From contig NZ_JACDIS010000006.1 of the NCBI RefSeq assembly GCF_013839525.1, forward strand, positions 248,001-312,000: DNA of 64,000 nt, in the 5' to 3' direction. The position numbers and the translations under genes are program-made. This document shows, piece after piece, positions 1 through 10,781 of the stretch. Under the pieces are notes generated by a model. The model was not told where the DNA came from, searched no databases, and saw only the letters and a program-made list of their open reading frames with translations. The stretch is from Chthonobacter rhizosphaerae (GTDB lineage Bacteria; Pseudomonadota; Alphaproteobacteria; Rhizobiales; Pleomorphomonadaceae). The number at the start of each line of letters is the position of its first letter. Positions within the stretch are counted from its first letter, which is position 1.

Positions 1-2
1 AA

Positions 3-986
3 AACCTCGTCCGCGATCAGGGCGAAGCCGCCGTGTCGGCCTTCTACAGGGACTTCCCGGACCTTCTCTCCGTCTCCTACGGCCCCGACTTCGACCACGA
101 GGCCGTGCTCGCGGACGCGGACGTGGTGGTGGTGCACGAATGGACCGACCCGGCCCTCGTCGCCCGCATCGGACGGGCGCGGGACGAGGGCGGCCGGTTC
201 AGCCTTCTCTTCCATGACACCCACCACAGGGCGGTGTCGGCCGAGACGGACATCGCCGGCATGGAGCTCGCCCACTACGACGGCGTGCTGGCCTTCGGCG
301 AGACCCTGCGCGAGCGCTACCTGAAAGCCGGCTGGGGCCGCACCGTCTACACCTGGCACGAGGCGGCCGACACGCGCCGCTTCCGACCGCTGATGAGCAT
401 GGACCGGGACGGCGACCTCGTCTGGATCGGCAACTGGGGCGACGACGAGCGGACCGCCGAGATCCACGCCTTCCTGATCGAGCCGGTGCGCCGGCTCGGC
501 ATCCGCGCCCTGGTGCACGGCGTCCGCTACCCGGACGCCGCGCTGACGACCCTGGAGGGCGCCGGAATCCGCTACGGCGGCTGGCTGCCGAACGCCAAAG
601 TGCCGGAGGTCTTCTCCCGGCACGTGCTGACCGTTCACATCCCCCGTCGCCCCTATGTGGAGAGCCTGCCGGGTATCCCGACCATCCGGATGTTCGAGGC
701 GCTCGCCTGCGGCATTCCGCTGATCTCGGCGCCCTGGGACGACGCGGAGGGCCTGTTCCGGCCGGGCGAGGACTTCCTGTTCGCCCGCGACGGCGAGGAG
801 ATGGAGCGGCTCATGCGCGAACTCCTCGCCGACACCGACCGGTCCGCCCACATGGCCGCCTCCGGCCTCGCCACCATCGAGGCGCGCCACACCTGCCGCC
901 ACCGGGTGGACGAGCTGTTCGCCGTGCTCGCCGACTGCGGCACCACCCACGTGAAATCCCTCGTTGCCGCCAAGGAGGCCGCCTGA
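3..986 (+). CDS. CgeB-like glycosyltransferase, 5' end cut by window edge
   Basis: The reading frame is open to the first bases of the window, so the visible GTG at 33 is probably internal and the true start lies upstream. The visible part has a GT-B type C-terminal half: a short IPTIRMFEALACG stretch, then PLISAPWDDAEGLF and a reaction-end motif near FLFARDGEEM, as in the CgeB/YkvP-like glycosyltransferase group. It would transfer a sugar from a nucleotide donor to a surface glycan; donor and acceptor cannot be read. Its TGA is followed directly by the next start codon, so it is the first visible gene of a translationally tight glycosyltransferase operon. Confidence 0.75.
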   Translation, partial: NLVRDQGEAAVSAFYRDFPDLLSVSYGPDFDHEAVLADADVVVVHEWTDPALVARIGRARDEGGRFSLLFHDTHHRAVSAETDIAGMELAHYDGVLAFGETLRERYLKAGWGRTVYTWHEAADTRRFRPLMSMDRDGDLVWIGNWGDDERTAEIHAFLIEPVRRLGIRALVHGVRYPDAALTTLEGAGIRYGGWLPNAKVPEVFSRHVLTVHIPRRPYVESLPGIPTIRMFEALACGIPLISAPWDDAEGLFRPGEDFLFARDGEEMERLMRELLADTDRSAHMAASGLATIEARHTCRHRVDELFAVLADCGTTHVKSLVAAKEAA

Positions 987-2093
987 ATGCCCGCGCCCAT
1001 CTCCGTCGCCTTCTACGGGTCGAGCCTCCTGTCGTCCTACTGGAACGGTGCGGCCACCTATTATCGCGGGCTGATCAAGGCGCTGGCCGCGCGCGGCTTC
1101 CGGGTCGTGTTCTTCGAGCCGGACGTCTACGACCGGCAGAAGAACAAGGACATCGAGCCGCCGGACTGGTGCGAGGTGGTCGTCTACGACGGCACCGCCG
1201 AGGCCATGCGCGCCGCGGCCGCCGAGGCCGGCCGGTTCAACGTTGTCGTGAAGGCGAGCGGCGTCGGCTTCATGGACGACGAGCTCCTCGAGGCGGTGAT
1301 CGCCGCCTCGTCGCCGACGGCCGTACGGATCTTCTGGGACGTGGACGCGCCGGCGACCCTGGCCGAGGTGAACGCGGCCGACGGCCATCCGCTCAAGGCG
1401 GCGCTGAAGCACCTGGACATGGTGATGACCTACGGCGGTGGCGATCCGGTGGTGACCGCCTACCGGTCGATCGGCGCGCGCGAATGCATCCCGATCTACA
1501 ACGCCCTTGACCCCGGCACCCACCACCCGGTGGCGCCGGAGCCGCGGTTTTCCGCCGACCTCACCTTCCTGGGCAACCGACTGCCGGACCGGGAGGCCCG
1601 CGTGGAGGCCTTCTTCCTGGAGCCGGCGACGACGCTCTGGCGGCAGAAGTTCCTGCTCGGCGGCGCCGGCTGGGGCGACCGCAGCCTGCCGCCGAACGTG
1701 TCCTGGCTCGGTCATGTGGCGACCGCCGACCACAATGCCCTCAACGTGACCGCCAAGGCCGTCCTCAACATCAACCGGGACTCCATGGCGGCGACCGGCT
1801 TCTCGCCGCCGACGCGGGTGTTCGAGGCGGCGGGCGCCGCCGCCTGCCTGATCACGGACCACTGGACCGGCATCGAGATGTTCCTCGTCCCCGGCGAGGA
1901 GGTGCTGGTGGCCCGCGACGGCAAGGACGTGGCGGACATCCTGGGCGGCCTCTCCCTGGAGCGGGCGCGGGAGATCGGCCGGGCGGCCCTCGCCCGGGTG
2001 CTCGCCGACCACACCTACGACCAGCGGGCGGAGACCGTGGACCGCATCCTGCGCGACCGGATCGCCGCCAAGCGCGCCGGGGTGGCGGCATGA
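987..2093 (+). CDS. CgeB-like glycosyltransferase 2
   Basis: A 368-residue protein. The N-terminus (VAFYGSSLLSSYWNGAATYY) is the Rossmann strand and glycine/serine turn typical of CgeB-family GT-B glycosyltransferases. The C-terminal half carries PTRVFEAAGAAACLITD and EVLVARDG, the expected nucleotide-sugar site region. The ATG abuts the stop of the upstream gene and the end overlaps the next start by 4 bp, so the three enzymes are almost certainly co-translated. It is a paralogue of its neighbours and probably adds a different residue to the same surface polysaccharide; the specificity is unknown. Confidence 0.8.
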   Translation: MPAPISVAFYGSSLLSSYWNGAATYYRGLIKALAARGFRVVFFEPDVYDRQKNKDIEPPDWCEVVVYDGTAEAMRAAAAEAGRFNVVVKASGVGFMDDELLEAVIAASSPTAVRIFWDVDAPATLAEVNAADGHPLKAALKHLDMVMTYGGGDPVVTAYRSIGARECIPIYNALDPGTHHPVAPEPRFSADLTFLGNRLPDREARVEAFFLEPATTLWRQKFLLGGAGWGDRSLPPNVSWLGHVATADHNALNVTAKAVLNINRDSMAATGFSPPTRVFEAAGAAACLITDHWTGIEMFLVPGEEVLVARDGKDVADILGGLSLERAREIGRAALARVLADHTYDQRAETVDRILRDRIAAKRAGVAA

Positions 2094-3211
2094 GCGAACC
2101 CCGCCTCGACATCGTGGTGCTGGGGCTGTCGCTCTCCTCCTCGTGGGGAAACGGCCACGCCACCACCTTCAGGGCCCTGATCAACGGCCTCGACCGGCTG
2201 GGCCACCGGGTGCTGTTCCTGGAGCGGGACGTGCCCTGGTACCGGGACAACCGGGACATGCCCGCCCCGCCCTTCTGCCGGCTCGCCTTCTACGACGGCG
2301 TGGCGGACCTCGTGGAACGGCACGGCGACGCGATCCGCCGGGCGGACGCGGTGATCGTGGGCTCCTACGTCCCGGAGGGCGTGCCGGTGCTCGACGCGGT
2401 GCTCCGCCTCGCCCGCGGCACCGTCGGCTTCTACGACATCGACACGCCGGTGACCCTCGCCAAGCTGAAGCGCGGCGACGAGGAGTATCTGGCGCGGCGG
2501 CAGATTCCCGAGCTAGACGTCTATTTCTCCTTCACCGGCGGGCCGACCCTCCGCCGGCTGGAGGCTGAGTTCGGCGCGCGGCGGGCCGAGGCGCTCTACT
2601 GCTCCGCCGAGGAGGCCGCCTACCGGCCGACCGGCGAGGCGCCCGTCTGGGATCTCGGCTATCTCGGCACCTACAGCCCGGACCGCCAGCCGACGCTCGA
2701 GCGCCTGCTGATCGAGCCGGCGCGCCGGCTGCCCCACCGCCGCTTCGTGGTGGCCGGGCCGCAGTATCCGGCGGACATAGACTGGCCGTCGAACGTGGAG
2801 CGGATCGACCACCTGGGCCCGGTCGATCACCCGTCCTTCTACAGCCGCCAGCGCTGGACGCTGAACGTGACCCGCGCCGACATGATCGCGGCCGGCTGGT
2901 CGCCGAGCGTGCGCCTGTTCGAGGCGGGCGCCTGCGGGACGCCCATCGTGAGCGACATCTGGCCGGGGCTCACCGACCTTCTGCCGGACGGCGAGGCGAT
3001 CGTGCTCGCCCGGACGGCGGACGACGTGGTCGCGCTTCTCGAGGAGGGCGACGAGGCCGCGCGCCAGCGCATCGGAGCGGCCGGGCGGGCGCTGGTGCTG
3101 GCGGAACACACCGGGACGGCCCGGGCGCGGAGCTTCGCCGCCGTGCTCCGGGATCTGGCGCGGCAGGCCGTGGGCCGGGAGGCGATGCCACTCAGACGGG
3201 AGCTCTGCTGA
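2090..3211 (+). CDS. CgeB-like glycosyltransferase 3
   Basis: A 373-residue paralogue of the two preceding genes. The start ATGA overlaps the previous stop. The N-terminus has VLGLSLSSSWGNGHATTFR, a strongly conserved CgeB-like opening, and the C-terminal sugar-nucleotide region reads SVRLFEAGACGTPIVSD. There is no signal peptide or membrane segment, so it should be cytoplasmic or peripheral. About 95 bases separate it from the epimerase that follows, which may supply its donor sugar. Which glycan is built is not visible here. Confidence 0.8.
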   Translation: MSEPRLDIVVLGLSLSSSWGNGHATTFRALINGLDRLGHRVLFLERDVPWYRDNRDMPAPPFCRLAFYDGVADLVERHGDAIRRADAVIVGSYVPEGVPVLDAVLRLARGTVGFYDIDTPVTLAKLKRGDEEYLARRQIPELDVYFSFTGGPTLRRLEAEFGARRAEALYCSAEEAAYRPTGEAPVWDLGYLGTYSPDRQPTLERLLIEPARRLPHRRFVVAGPQYPADIDWPSNVERIDHLGPVDHPSFYSRQRWTLNVTRADMIAAGWSPSVRLFEAGACGTPIVSDIWPGLTDLLPDGEAIVLARTADDVVALLEEGDEAARQRIGAAGRALVLAEHTGTARARSFAAVLRDLARQAVGREAMPLRRELC

Positions 3212-3306
3212 GGATTTCCGACCAAACGATCAAGCGAGGACGCGGCTCGCCGACCGGACGAGGACCGGGCGGGACCACGGACCAGACAAAAAGGGATGAG
3301 GAGACG

Positions 3307-4374
<1,068 letters not shown>

Positions 4375-4439
4375 TCGGCGATGACCGGCGCCCCGGCGGC
4401 AAGATCGCCGGGGTCTCGCGGACCGCAGAAGACAGTGTG

Positions 4440-4467
4440 ACGGCCGCGCGTCGTGCGCGGCCGTTTG
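4440..4467 (+). terminator. GC-rich terminator hairpin between convergent genes
   Basis: Arms ACGGCCGCGC (4440-4449) and GCGCGGCCGT (4455-4464) pair perfectly around a 5-base loop and run into a short T stretch. A second perfect hairpin (CCCCGGCG/CGCCGGGG, 4391-4413) lies just upstream. They sit between the stop of the epimerase and the stop of the convergent AsmA-like gene, so either may serve both strands. Confidence 0.5.
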
Positions 4468-4508
4468 GCGTTCCAAGGACAGGAGACGCCGGTCGGAGAG
4501 CGGCCCTT

Positions 4509-7500
4509 TCAGAGCTCGAAGATCTTCCGGAAGATGCCCGGCGCGATGATGGAGAGCGGGTTCACGGTCAGCGTCGGCGCGTCGATCGGGCCCGTGAGCC
4601 GGAACGTGACGCCGAACAGGCCGGCGCGGCCGCCGGCGAACAGGGTCTGGCCGAGGATGGGGATGCGGCCGATCAAGCTGTCGAGCTCGCTCGCCGGCAG
4701 GTAGGAGCCGGACAGGCGCAGGCTGTCGCGCCGGAAGTCCACGTCGCCCTGGATCGAAAGGCCGGCGGTGTCGGCGCGGACGACGCCGTCGTTGATCACG
4801 AGGCGGCCGGCGCCGAGTTCCAGGTCGAAGATTAGCCGCTCGATGTCGGCGGTCGAAAAGCCGGCGGTCGGCCCCTTGGTGGCCGCCGTGGAGAGGCGGG
4901 CGAGGGCCGGTTCCTCCACGATGCGCCAGCGGCTGCCGTCCACCCGCGCCCGGACCACGCCGGCCCGGTCGATGGTGCCGGCGACCCGCGCCCGGCCGCC
5001 GAAGACGCGCGGGTAGAGGTCGAGGAAGCGCAGGAGCCGCCCCACCTCCCCCGCCTCCATGTCGATCCGCCGGATGCCGCCCGCGGGCGTCACCGTGGCG
5101 GACGCGGAGCCGCCGCCGGCGGTCTGGGCCGCGAACGAGAGGGCCGAGGTGACGCCTCCCTCCATGCGACTCGCCACGTTGACGCCGGTGAGCGCCTCGT
5201 CGCCGAAGCCGGTCACCTGGTCGATGGTCACGTCGATGTCCACCGACTTGGTCTTCGGTTCCCCGCCGTCGGCGTCGGCCTTCAGCTGGCGGCGGATCAC
5301 GTCGCGGGCGTCGAAGCGCGAGCCGGTCACCGTCACGGCATATCGCCCGTCCTCGCGGGAGACCGAGAGGGCGAGCCGGTCGCTCGACCGCAGGCGGACG
5401 CGCGGGAAGTCGCCGGAAACGAGGGCGCCGTCGCGGTCGAGCACGAGGCCGCCTTCGATCCGGGCGCCGCCCATCTCCACGGAGATCTGCTCGATCGCCG
5501 TACGGGCGTCCGACTTGCGGATCACGAAGGAGGCCGTGCCGGCGGTGCCCTTGGCCTTGCGGAAGCCGAGCGGCGCGATCACCACCTCGGCCTTGGAGAG
5601 ATCCGCCGTGGCGCGCTGCACGGTGGTGCCGTCCGCGAGGCTCTCGTCCACCAGCGAGACGGTGACCGGTCCGCGCACCGCGTCGCCGAGGTCGAGGCCG
5701 AGCGTCTTGCGGTCCTTGTCGCCGAGGACGAGGCGGACGGCGGACGAACCCTCCCCGCCTCCCGCCAGCGGCCGGGCGATGTTCACCTCGGCGGAGACGC
5801 CGTCCACCTTGGCGGTGCCGGTGACCGTGGCGGTGCCGTCGGCGAGCGCGATGGTGAGGTCGGCGTCCTTGATGGTGCGCCCCTCGATCGGACGGGCCGA
5901 GCCGAGATCCTCCAGCACGATCTCGCCGCCATAGGCGACCTGCTCGGCCTTCACGTCCTTGACGAGCGGCAGCGCCACCCGGATGGACGCGGTGGCCGTG
6001 CCGGTGACGTCGTCCGGGCCGGCGGGAAGCTCCACGCCGCGGGCGAGCGGCAGCATCTGCCAGAGGGCGAGCGCCGCCTTGGCGTCGCCTTTGAGGTCGA
6101 TCCGGGCCTCGCCGTCGGGGGGATCCTTCGCGATCGTCGGGATGGTGAAGCTCGCCCCCGTCACGTCCAGCGAGCGATCGTCGCCGACGTCCACAAGGCC
6201 GCGTTCGAGCGTCACCTCGAACCGGTCGTCGATGAGCCGGCCGGTGCCGAAGCCGCCCCGGATCAGCGGGCCGTCGTCGAACGGGCGGAACACCAGGTCC
6301 TCGAAGCGGAAGGCGAGCGCCGCCGAGGCGGCGTCGCCGGTCGTGTGGTCGACGGTGTCGTCGGAAACGGCGATGTCCACGGTGGCGTCGCGGATGGTGC
6401 CGGAGAAGACGTGCTCGTGCACCCACGATCGCGCCTCGTGCACCACCACCGGCGGCCAGATCGTCTTCAGCGTGTCCACCGGCATGGCCGGGAACACGCC
6501 GGAGAGGGCGCCGATCAGATGGCCGGCGTCGTAGCGCAGGCGCATGGCGGCGGCGAAGGACGTGCCTTCTCCCTCCGCCCGGAAGGTGTCCACCACCAGG
6601 TCGTTCGCGCCCGGATCGTACGTGCCGTCGAGTTCGCCGAGCGCGCGGTCCCGGGCCGTCTCCCGATCTTTGGCGACGAGCGACAGGTGGAAGGGCCAGC
6701 GCGTCGCGCCGGCGGGCGGCGTGGCGACCGTGCCGGTGACGACCGCGTGGGCGCTCGGCAGCACGATCGGCGAGGGGTCGATGACGACCGACCGATCCTC
6801 CGCCCGCCAGCGGACCGCGAGGCGGCTGCGATCGAGCAGGAGCCCGCCGTCGGCGGCGGGGCTGCGCAGCGGGCCGACCGTCAGCTCGCCCTGCCCTTCG
6901 GAGATGTCGCCCACCGCCGAGAAGCCGATCCGGCCCGCGAAAGCCACCGGGCCGGTGGCGGCGGCGGACTCGCCGGCGAGCGAGCCGAGATCCTGAAGGT
7001 CGAAGCCCTCGGTGCGCAGGTCCACCACCCGGGCCGTGCCGCCCTCCCCCGGCGCGACCGTGGCGGACACGAACCAGGGGCCGTTCACGCCCGCGCCGGC
7101 AAGCCGCGCGGAAAGGCTGTCGCCTTCGCGCGTGGCCGTCACGGCGGTCTCGTCCAGCACGGTTCGCTGGACCTCGTCGCCGGACCGGCGCTTCAGCGTG
7201 AAGGCGCCCACGTCGAAATAGGCGAGCCCGGCGGCGCGCAGCCCCTCGTCGAGGGACGCGAGGAGTTCCGGCACCGCCGGCATGGCGCCGTCCCCGCCGA
7301 GGGTGTCCACGAGCACGTGCTCGGACACCACGCTGGTGATGCGCCTTTCAAGGCCGGCGAGCGTGCCCCAGGTGGTGCCGACCTGGAGCGTGTCGAGCGA
7401 TCCGATGGCGTCCGGCCGATCGATGCGCACGTCGCGGAGATGGATCACGGGCGAGAAGTCGGCCGCGAGGCCGAGGCCCGCGACGCCCACGGAGGCGGTG

Positions 7501-7733
7501 GTGCCCGGCCCGGCCGCGGACGCCATGGCGGCGGCGATCCGGTCGGTGCCGATCTCGGTGAAGAGCGGGCCGGCCAGAAGCCGCAGAAACAGCGACACCA
7601 CGCCGACGAGGACGACGACCAGGAGAAAAGCGGCGAGCCGCCAAGGACGGCGGAACAGGACGAAACGCCGGCGGCGAGCCGGTTCGGAGGCGGTTCTTCC
7701 AGCGTGTGGCGTCCGTTCGTCCGTCACCCTCAC
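4509..7733 (-). CDS. AsmA/DUF3971-family envelope protein (YhdP-like)
   Basis: A 1074-residue protein with a short cytoplasmic arginine-rich N-terminus, one membrane helix at about 28-52 (LAAFLLVVVLVGVVSLFL), then a very long beta-rich periplasmic region. The C-terminal part (GDVDFRRDSLRLSGSYLPAS, then VNPLSIIAPGIFRKIFEL) is the AsmA-like C-terminal domain, and the central part matches the DUF3971 arrangement. Members of this superfamily are proposed to bridge inner and outer membrane for phospholipid traffic; that role is inferred, not shown. It is convergent with the epimerase gene, and divergent from the peroxiredoxin gene. Confidence 0.75.
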   Translation of the reverse strand: MRVTDERTPHAGRTASEPARRRRFVLFRRPWRLAAFLLVVVLVGVVSLFLRLLAGPLFTEIGTDRIAAAMASAAGPGTTASVGVAGLGLAADFSPVIHLRDVRIDRPDAIGSLDTLQVGTTWGTLAGLERRITSVVSEHVLVDTLGGDGAMPAVPELLASLDEGLRAAGLAYFDVGAFTLKRRSGDEVQRTVLDETAVTATREGDSLSARLAGAGVNGPWFVSATVAPGEGGTARVVDLRTEGFDLQDLGSLAGESAAATGPVAFAGRIGFSAVGDISEGQGELTVGPLRSPAADGGLLLDRSRLAVRWRAEDRSVVIDPSPIVLPSAHAVVTGTVATPPAGATRWPFHLSLVAKDRETARDRALGELDGTYDPGANDLVVDTFRAEGEGTSFAAAMRLRYDAGHLIGALSGVFPAMPVDTLKTIWPPVVVHEARSWVHEHVFSGTIRDATVDIAVSDDTVDHTTGDAASAALAFRFEDLVFRPFDDGPLIRGGFGTGRLIDDRFEVTLERGLVDVGDDRSLDVTGASFTIPTIAKDPPDGEARIDLKGDAKAALALWQMLPLARGVELPAGPDDVTGTATASIRVALPLVKDVKAEQVAYGGEIVLEDLGSARPIEGRTIKDADLTIALADGTATVTGTAKVDGVSAEVNIARPLAGGGEGSSAVRLVLGDKDRKTLGLDLGDAVRGPVTVSLVDESLADGTTVQRATADLSKAEVVIAPLGFRKAKGTAGTASFVIRKSDARTAIEQISVEMGGARIEGGLVLDRDGALVSGDFPRVRLRSSDRLALSVSREDGRYAVTVTGSRFDARDVIRRQLKADADGGEPKTKSVDIDVTIDQVTGFGDEALTGVNVASRMEGGVTSALSFAAQTAGGGSASATVTPAGGIRRIDMEAGEVGRLLRFLDLYPRVFGGRARVAGTIDRAGVVRARVDGSRWRIVEEPALARLSTAATKGPTAGFSTADIERLIFDLELGAGRLVINDGVVRADTAGLSIQGDVDFRRDSLRLSGSYLPASELDSLIGRIPILGQTLFAGGRAGLFGVTFRLTGPIDAPTLTVNPLSIIAPGIFRKIFEL

Positions 7734-7803
7734 CTCGACCCTCGGACCGCTCGCGGTCCGTTCCGACGCGTCCCCCTCTCGACGCGTGAACGCCGTCGCT
7801 GTT

Positions 7804-7826
7804 CCCTAGAGCAATCGCCCTAGGGG
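7804..7826. repeat. Small palindrome with CTAGAGC core
   Basis: CCCTAG (7805-7810) and its complement CTAGGG (7820-7825) flank about nine bases in the gap between the AsmA-like gene and the peroxiredoxin gene. It contains the CTAGAGC string that also ends the larger palindromic element at 34863-34980, so it may be a remnant of the same repeat family, or simply an operator. Confidence 0.3.
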
Positions 7827-7952
7827 CGGCAACGTCCTTTCGCCGCGATGGCCGACCACGCGCCGTCCGGGGACGATCCGCGCAGTCCGAGCTTGCGTAC
7901 TTCGCCGGTCGAATGCCACACCTGTCGCACCGCAAAACGCCGCGAGGATCCG

Positions 7953-8426
7953 ATGACCGTGACGCTTACCGAAGGCAGCCCCGCCCCGGACTTCACCCTG
8001 CCGACCGACGGCGGCGAAACCGTCAGCCTGGCGTCCCTGAAGGGCAAGCCGGCGGTCGTCTACTTCTATCCGAAGGACGATACGTCCGGATGCACCAAGG
8101 AGGCGATCAGCTTTTCGTGCCTGAAGGCCGATTTCGACGCCATCGGCGTGCCGGTGATCGGCATCTCTCCCGATTCGGTGAAGAGCCACGAGAAGTTCCG
8201 GTCCAAGTACGAGCTCGGCATCACGCTCGCCGCCGACGAGGAGAAGAGCGCCATCGAGGCCTTCGGCGTCTGGGTGGAGAAGTCCATGTACGGCAAGGCC
8301 TACATGGGCGTGGACCGCTCCACCTTCCTGATCGACGCCGAGGGGCGGATCGCCAAGGCCTGGCGCAAGGTGAAGGTGCCCGGTCACGCGGAAGAGGTTC
8401 TGGCGGCCGCCAAGGCGATCGCCTGA
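7953..8426 (+). CDS. bcp: Peroxiredoxin, BCP/PrxQ type
   Basis: A 157-residue thioredoxin-fold peroxidase that reduces hydroperoxides with a thiol donor. The peroxidatic cysteine is C47 in DDTSGCTKEA. A second cysteine lies at C56 (SFSC), whereas the textbook BCP resolving cysteine is five residues after the first, so the resolving arrangement may differ or the enzyme may be 1-Cys-like. The ATG at 7953 follows a GAGGA ribosome site and gives the normal family length. An upstream in-frame ATG at 7848 would add 35 unrelated residues and is not favoured. The next gene starts 40 bases on. Confidence 0.88.
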   Translation: MTVTLTEGSPAPDFTLPTDGGETVSLASLKGKPAVVYFYPKDDTSGCTKEAISFSCLKADFDAIGVPVIGISPDSVKSHEKFRSKYELGITLAADEEKSAIEAFGVWVEKSMYGKAYMGVDRSTFLIDAEGRIAKAWRKVKVPGHAEEVLAAAKAIA

Positions 8427-8466
8427 TCGTCGCGGACCTGTCGTTTGGATTGAAGAGGACGCCTCG

Positions 8467-9348
8467 ATGTCGGATCGCAGCCTCGTTCCCCTCCTGTCCG
8501 AGACGGAAGGGGCCGATCTCGACGCCGGCATCGTCGGCGACACGCTCTACGAACGGTCGCGGGCGATCGTCGCCGCGCCCGACCTGTCCCGCAAGGTGAC
8601 CATCGCCTACCGGACAGCCCGCGACTGGTTCGGCCGCCGCCTCGCCCGAGGCTCCGGCCGGACCAGCGCGCCGATGCCCGCGCGACCCGGGCGTCCGGAC
8701 CGGCCGCTGCTGGTCGCCCCGCGCGACATGCCCCGGCGGTCGCGCGGCGGCGAGGGATCCGGCAAGATCGCCCTCGTGCACAGCCTCGCCCACATCGAGC
8801 TCAACGCCGTCGATCTCACCTGGGACCTGATCGGCCGCTTCATCGACGAGCCGATGCCCCGGTCCTTCTTCGACGACTGGGTCCAGGTGGGCCTGGAGGA
8901 GGCCAAGCACTTCGCCCTCCTCGATCGTCGGCTGAAGGAGCTCGGCGCCGCCTACGGCGACCTTCCGGCCCACGACGGCCTCTGGCAGGCGGCAGAGGCG
9001 ACCGGCCACGATCTCACCGCGCGGCTCGCCGTCATCCCGCTGGTGCTGGAGGCCCGCGGGCTCGACGTCACCCCGTCCATGGGCGAGAAGCTGCGCGAGG
9101 CCGGCGACCAGGCCACCGCCGCGATCCTGGACGTGATCTACCGCGACGAGCGCCGCCACGTGGCCTTCGGCGCCAAGTGGTTCCGCTTCCTCTGCGACCG
9201 GGAGCGCCGCGCTCCGGAGCCGGCCTTCCACGACCTGGTGCGGACCTATTTCCGCGGCGCGCTGAAGCCCCCGTTCAACGATCGGGCGCGGTCCGAGGCC
9301 GGTCTGACGCCAGGGTTCTACAAGCCGCTCGCGAGTCTGACGGGCTGA
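8467..9348 (+). CDS. DUF455 ferritin-like protein
   Basis: A 293-residue protein of the DUF455 family. The ferritin-like diiron helices are visible: SLAHIELNAVDL (ExxH-type ligands) and later VGLEEAKHFALL, then RDERRHVAFG near 230. Family members resemble the tRNA-hydroxylase MiaE fold and are predicted non-haem diiron enzymes; the substrate is unknown. ATG 8467 has an AAGAGGA ribosome site. The gap of 40 bases to the peroxiredoxin suggests co-transcription, which would fit a redox or metal role. Confidence 0.8.
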   Translation: MSDRSLVPLLSETEGADLDAGIVGDTLYERSRAIVAAPDLSRKVTIAYRTARDWFGRRLARGSGRTSAPMPARPGRPDRPLLVAPRDMPRRSRGGEGSGKIALVHSLAHIELNAVDLTWDLIGRFIDEPMPRSFFDDWVQVGLEEAKHFALLDRRLKELGAAYGDLPAHDGLWQAAEATGHDLTARLAVIPLVLEARGLDVTPSMGEKLREAGDQATAAILDVIYRDERRHVAFGAKWFRFLCDRERRAPEPAFHDLVRTYFRGALKPPFNDRARSEAGLTPGFYKPLASLTG

Positions 9349-9455
9349 CGCGGGACCGGCCGCCCGCGACGCCGCTAAAGCTCTATTAACCTTAAGGGTT
9401 CCTAATACTCCGACACGTTCCCGAACGGGACGTCGCTGGTCGGAGACGCATACCC

Positions 9456-10757
9456 ATGGCGAAGCAGCGAGTCGAAGATCGCTACCGCGCGCAAACCCCC
9501 TCCCGCCGCATCGTTGTCGTGAAGGGAAACGATGCCCGTTCCTACACGATCCGCCCGTGGTTGGCGGCGGCGCTGTCCTGCGTCGGGGCGCTGATCGCCG
9601 TCGGGTTCATCGGATCCACCGCCTACCTCGCCTTCCGCGACGACCTGATCGGCGCTTCGATCGCCCGCAACGCGGACCTGCAGCAGGCCTACGAGGACCG
9701 GATCGCGGCGCTTCGCTCCGAGATCGACAAGATCGCGAGCCGCCAGCTCCTGGAGCAGGTCGCGTTCGACGACAAGGTGGAGCGCCTGCTTTCGGCCCAG
9801 CGCGCCCTCGACGACCGTCAGAAGATGGTCTCCGGCCTGATCGAGAAGGCCCGCTCGACCGGGCTCCTCGCCGACGGCGCCGCCGCCCCGAAGGACGATC
9901 GGGCGGCCCTGGAGACGGCGCCGGACGCGGCGGCCTACGCGGCCGACACGGGCGCGGCCATCGACCGCCGGTTCGCCGCGCTGACGGAACCCGCCTCCCC
10001 CGCGACCGGCGAGGCGGACGACGCTCCGATCGGTCCGGACGGCAAGCCCGACCTGAAGCGCCTCGCCGCCGACATCGCCCGCATGGATGCGGAGCAGACC
10101 TCCGCCGTGGAGGCGATCACCGTCGCCGCCCTCAAGCGCGCCGACAAGGTGGAGACCATCGTCAAGCGGCTCGGCGTGACGCTGAAGCTGCCGAAGACGG
10201 ACGCAGCGGACACGGTCGTCGACGGCGGCGTCGGCGGTCCCTTCGTGCCCATGAACAGCACCGAGGCGCTCAACGCCGCGATGGCGGACGCCGAGGCGGC
10301 ATTCGGCAAGCTCACCATCCTGAAGACCGCCGTCGACCTCCTCCCCGTCGCCGAGCCGCTCTCCGGGGCGGCGGTGACATCCAACTTCGGCTCCCGGTCC
10401 GATCCCTTCCTCGGGTCGTCGGCCTTCCACGCCGGGATCGATTTTCGCGCCCCCACCGGCCGCCCCGTGGCGGCCACCGCCGGCGGCAAGGTCGTCAGCG
10501 CCGGCCGGAACGGCGGCTACGGCAACATGGTCGAGGTCGATCACGGCAAGGGCCTCACCACCCGCTACGCCCACCTGTCGCGGATCGACGTCAAGGTCGG
10601 CGACGTGGTGAAGCGCGGCGCGGTGATCGGCCGGGTCGGCTCCACCGGTCGCTCTACCGGGCCGCATCTGCACTACGAGACCCGGATCGACGGCACCGCC
10701 GTCAACCCGCTGGCCTACATCAAGGCCGGCCGCGAGATCCGCGGCATCTTCCGCTGA
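9456..10757 (+). CDS. M23-family metallopeptidase, membrane anchored
   Basis: A 433-residue inner-membrane protein: basic cytoplasmic N-terminus, a helix at about 35-60, a coiled-coil-like stretch around 65-135, a low-complexity linker, and a C-terminal LytM/M23 domain. The zinc ligands are present: H325 and D329 in FHAGID, and the HLH pair at 404-406. So it is probably an active peptidoglycan DD- or LD-endopeptidase, or less likely an amidase activator. Coiled coil plus LytM is the layout of cell-division and morphogenesis factors. The 107-base upstream gap is AT-rich (TTAACCTTAA at 9386-9395). Confidence 0.88.
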   Translation: MAKQRVEDRYRAQTPSRRIVVVKGNDARSYTIRPWLAAALSCVGALIAVGFIGSTAYLAFRDDLIGASIARNADLQQAYEDRIAALRSEIDKIASRQLLEQVAFDDKVERLLSAQRALDDRQKMVSGLIEKARSTGLLADGAAAPKDDRAALETAPDAAAYAADTGAAIDRRFAALTEPASPATGEADDAPIGPDGKPDLKRLAADIARMDAEQTSAVEAITVAALKRADKVETIVKRLGVTLKLPKTDAADTVVDGGVGGPFVPMNSTEALNAAMADAEAAFGKLTILKTAVDLLPVAEPLSGAAVTSNFGSRSDPFLGSSAFHAGIDFRAPTGRPVAATAGGKVVSAGRNGGYGNMVEVDHGKGLTTRYAHLSRIDVKVGDVVKRGAVIGRVGSTGRSTGPHLHYETRIDGTAVNPLAYIKAGREIRGIFR

Positions 10758-10781
10758 TTCACCCGATCATGGTCGACGAAA

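Noticed and set aside
9386-9406. A CtrA box upstream of the M23 peptidase gene
   Set aside because: TTAA motifs are present but spaced by two bases instead of seven.
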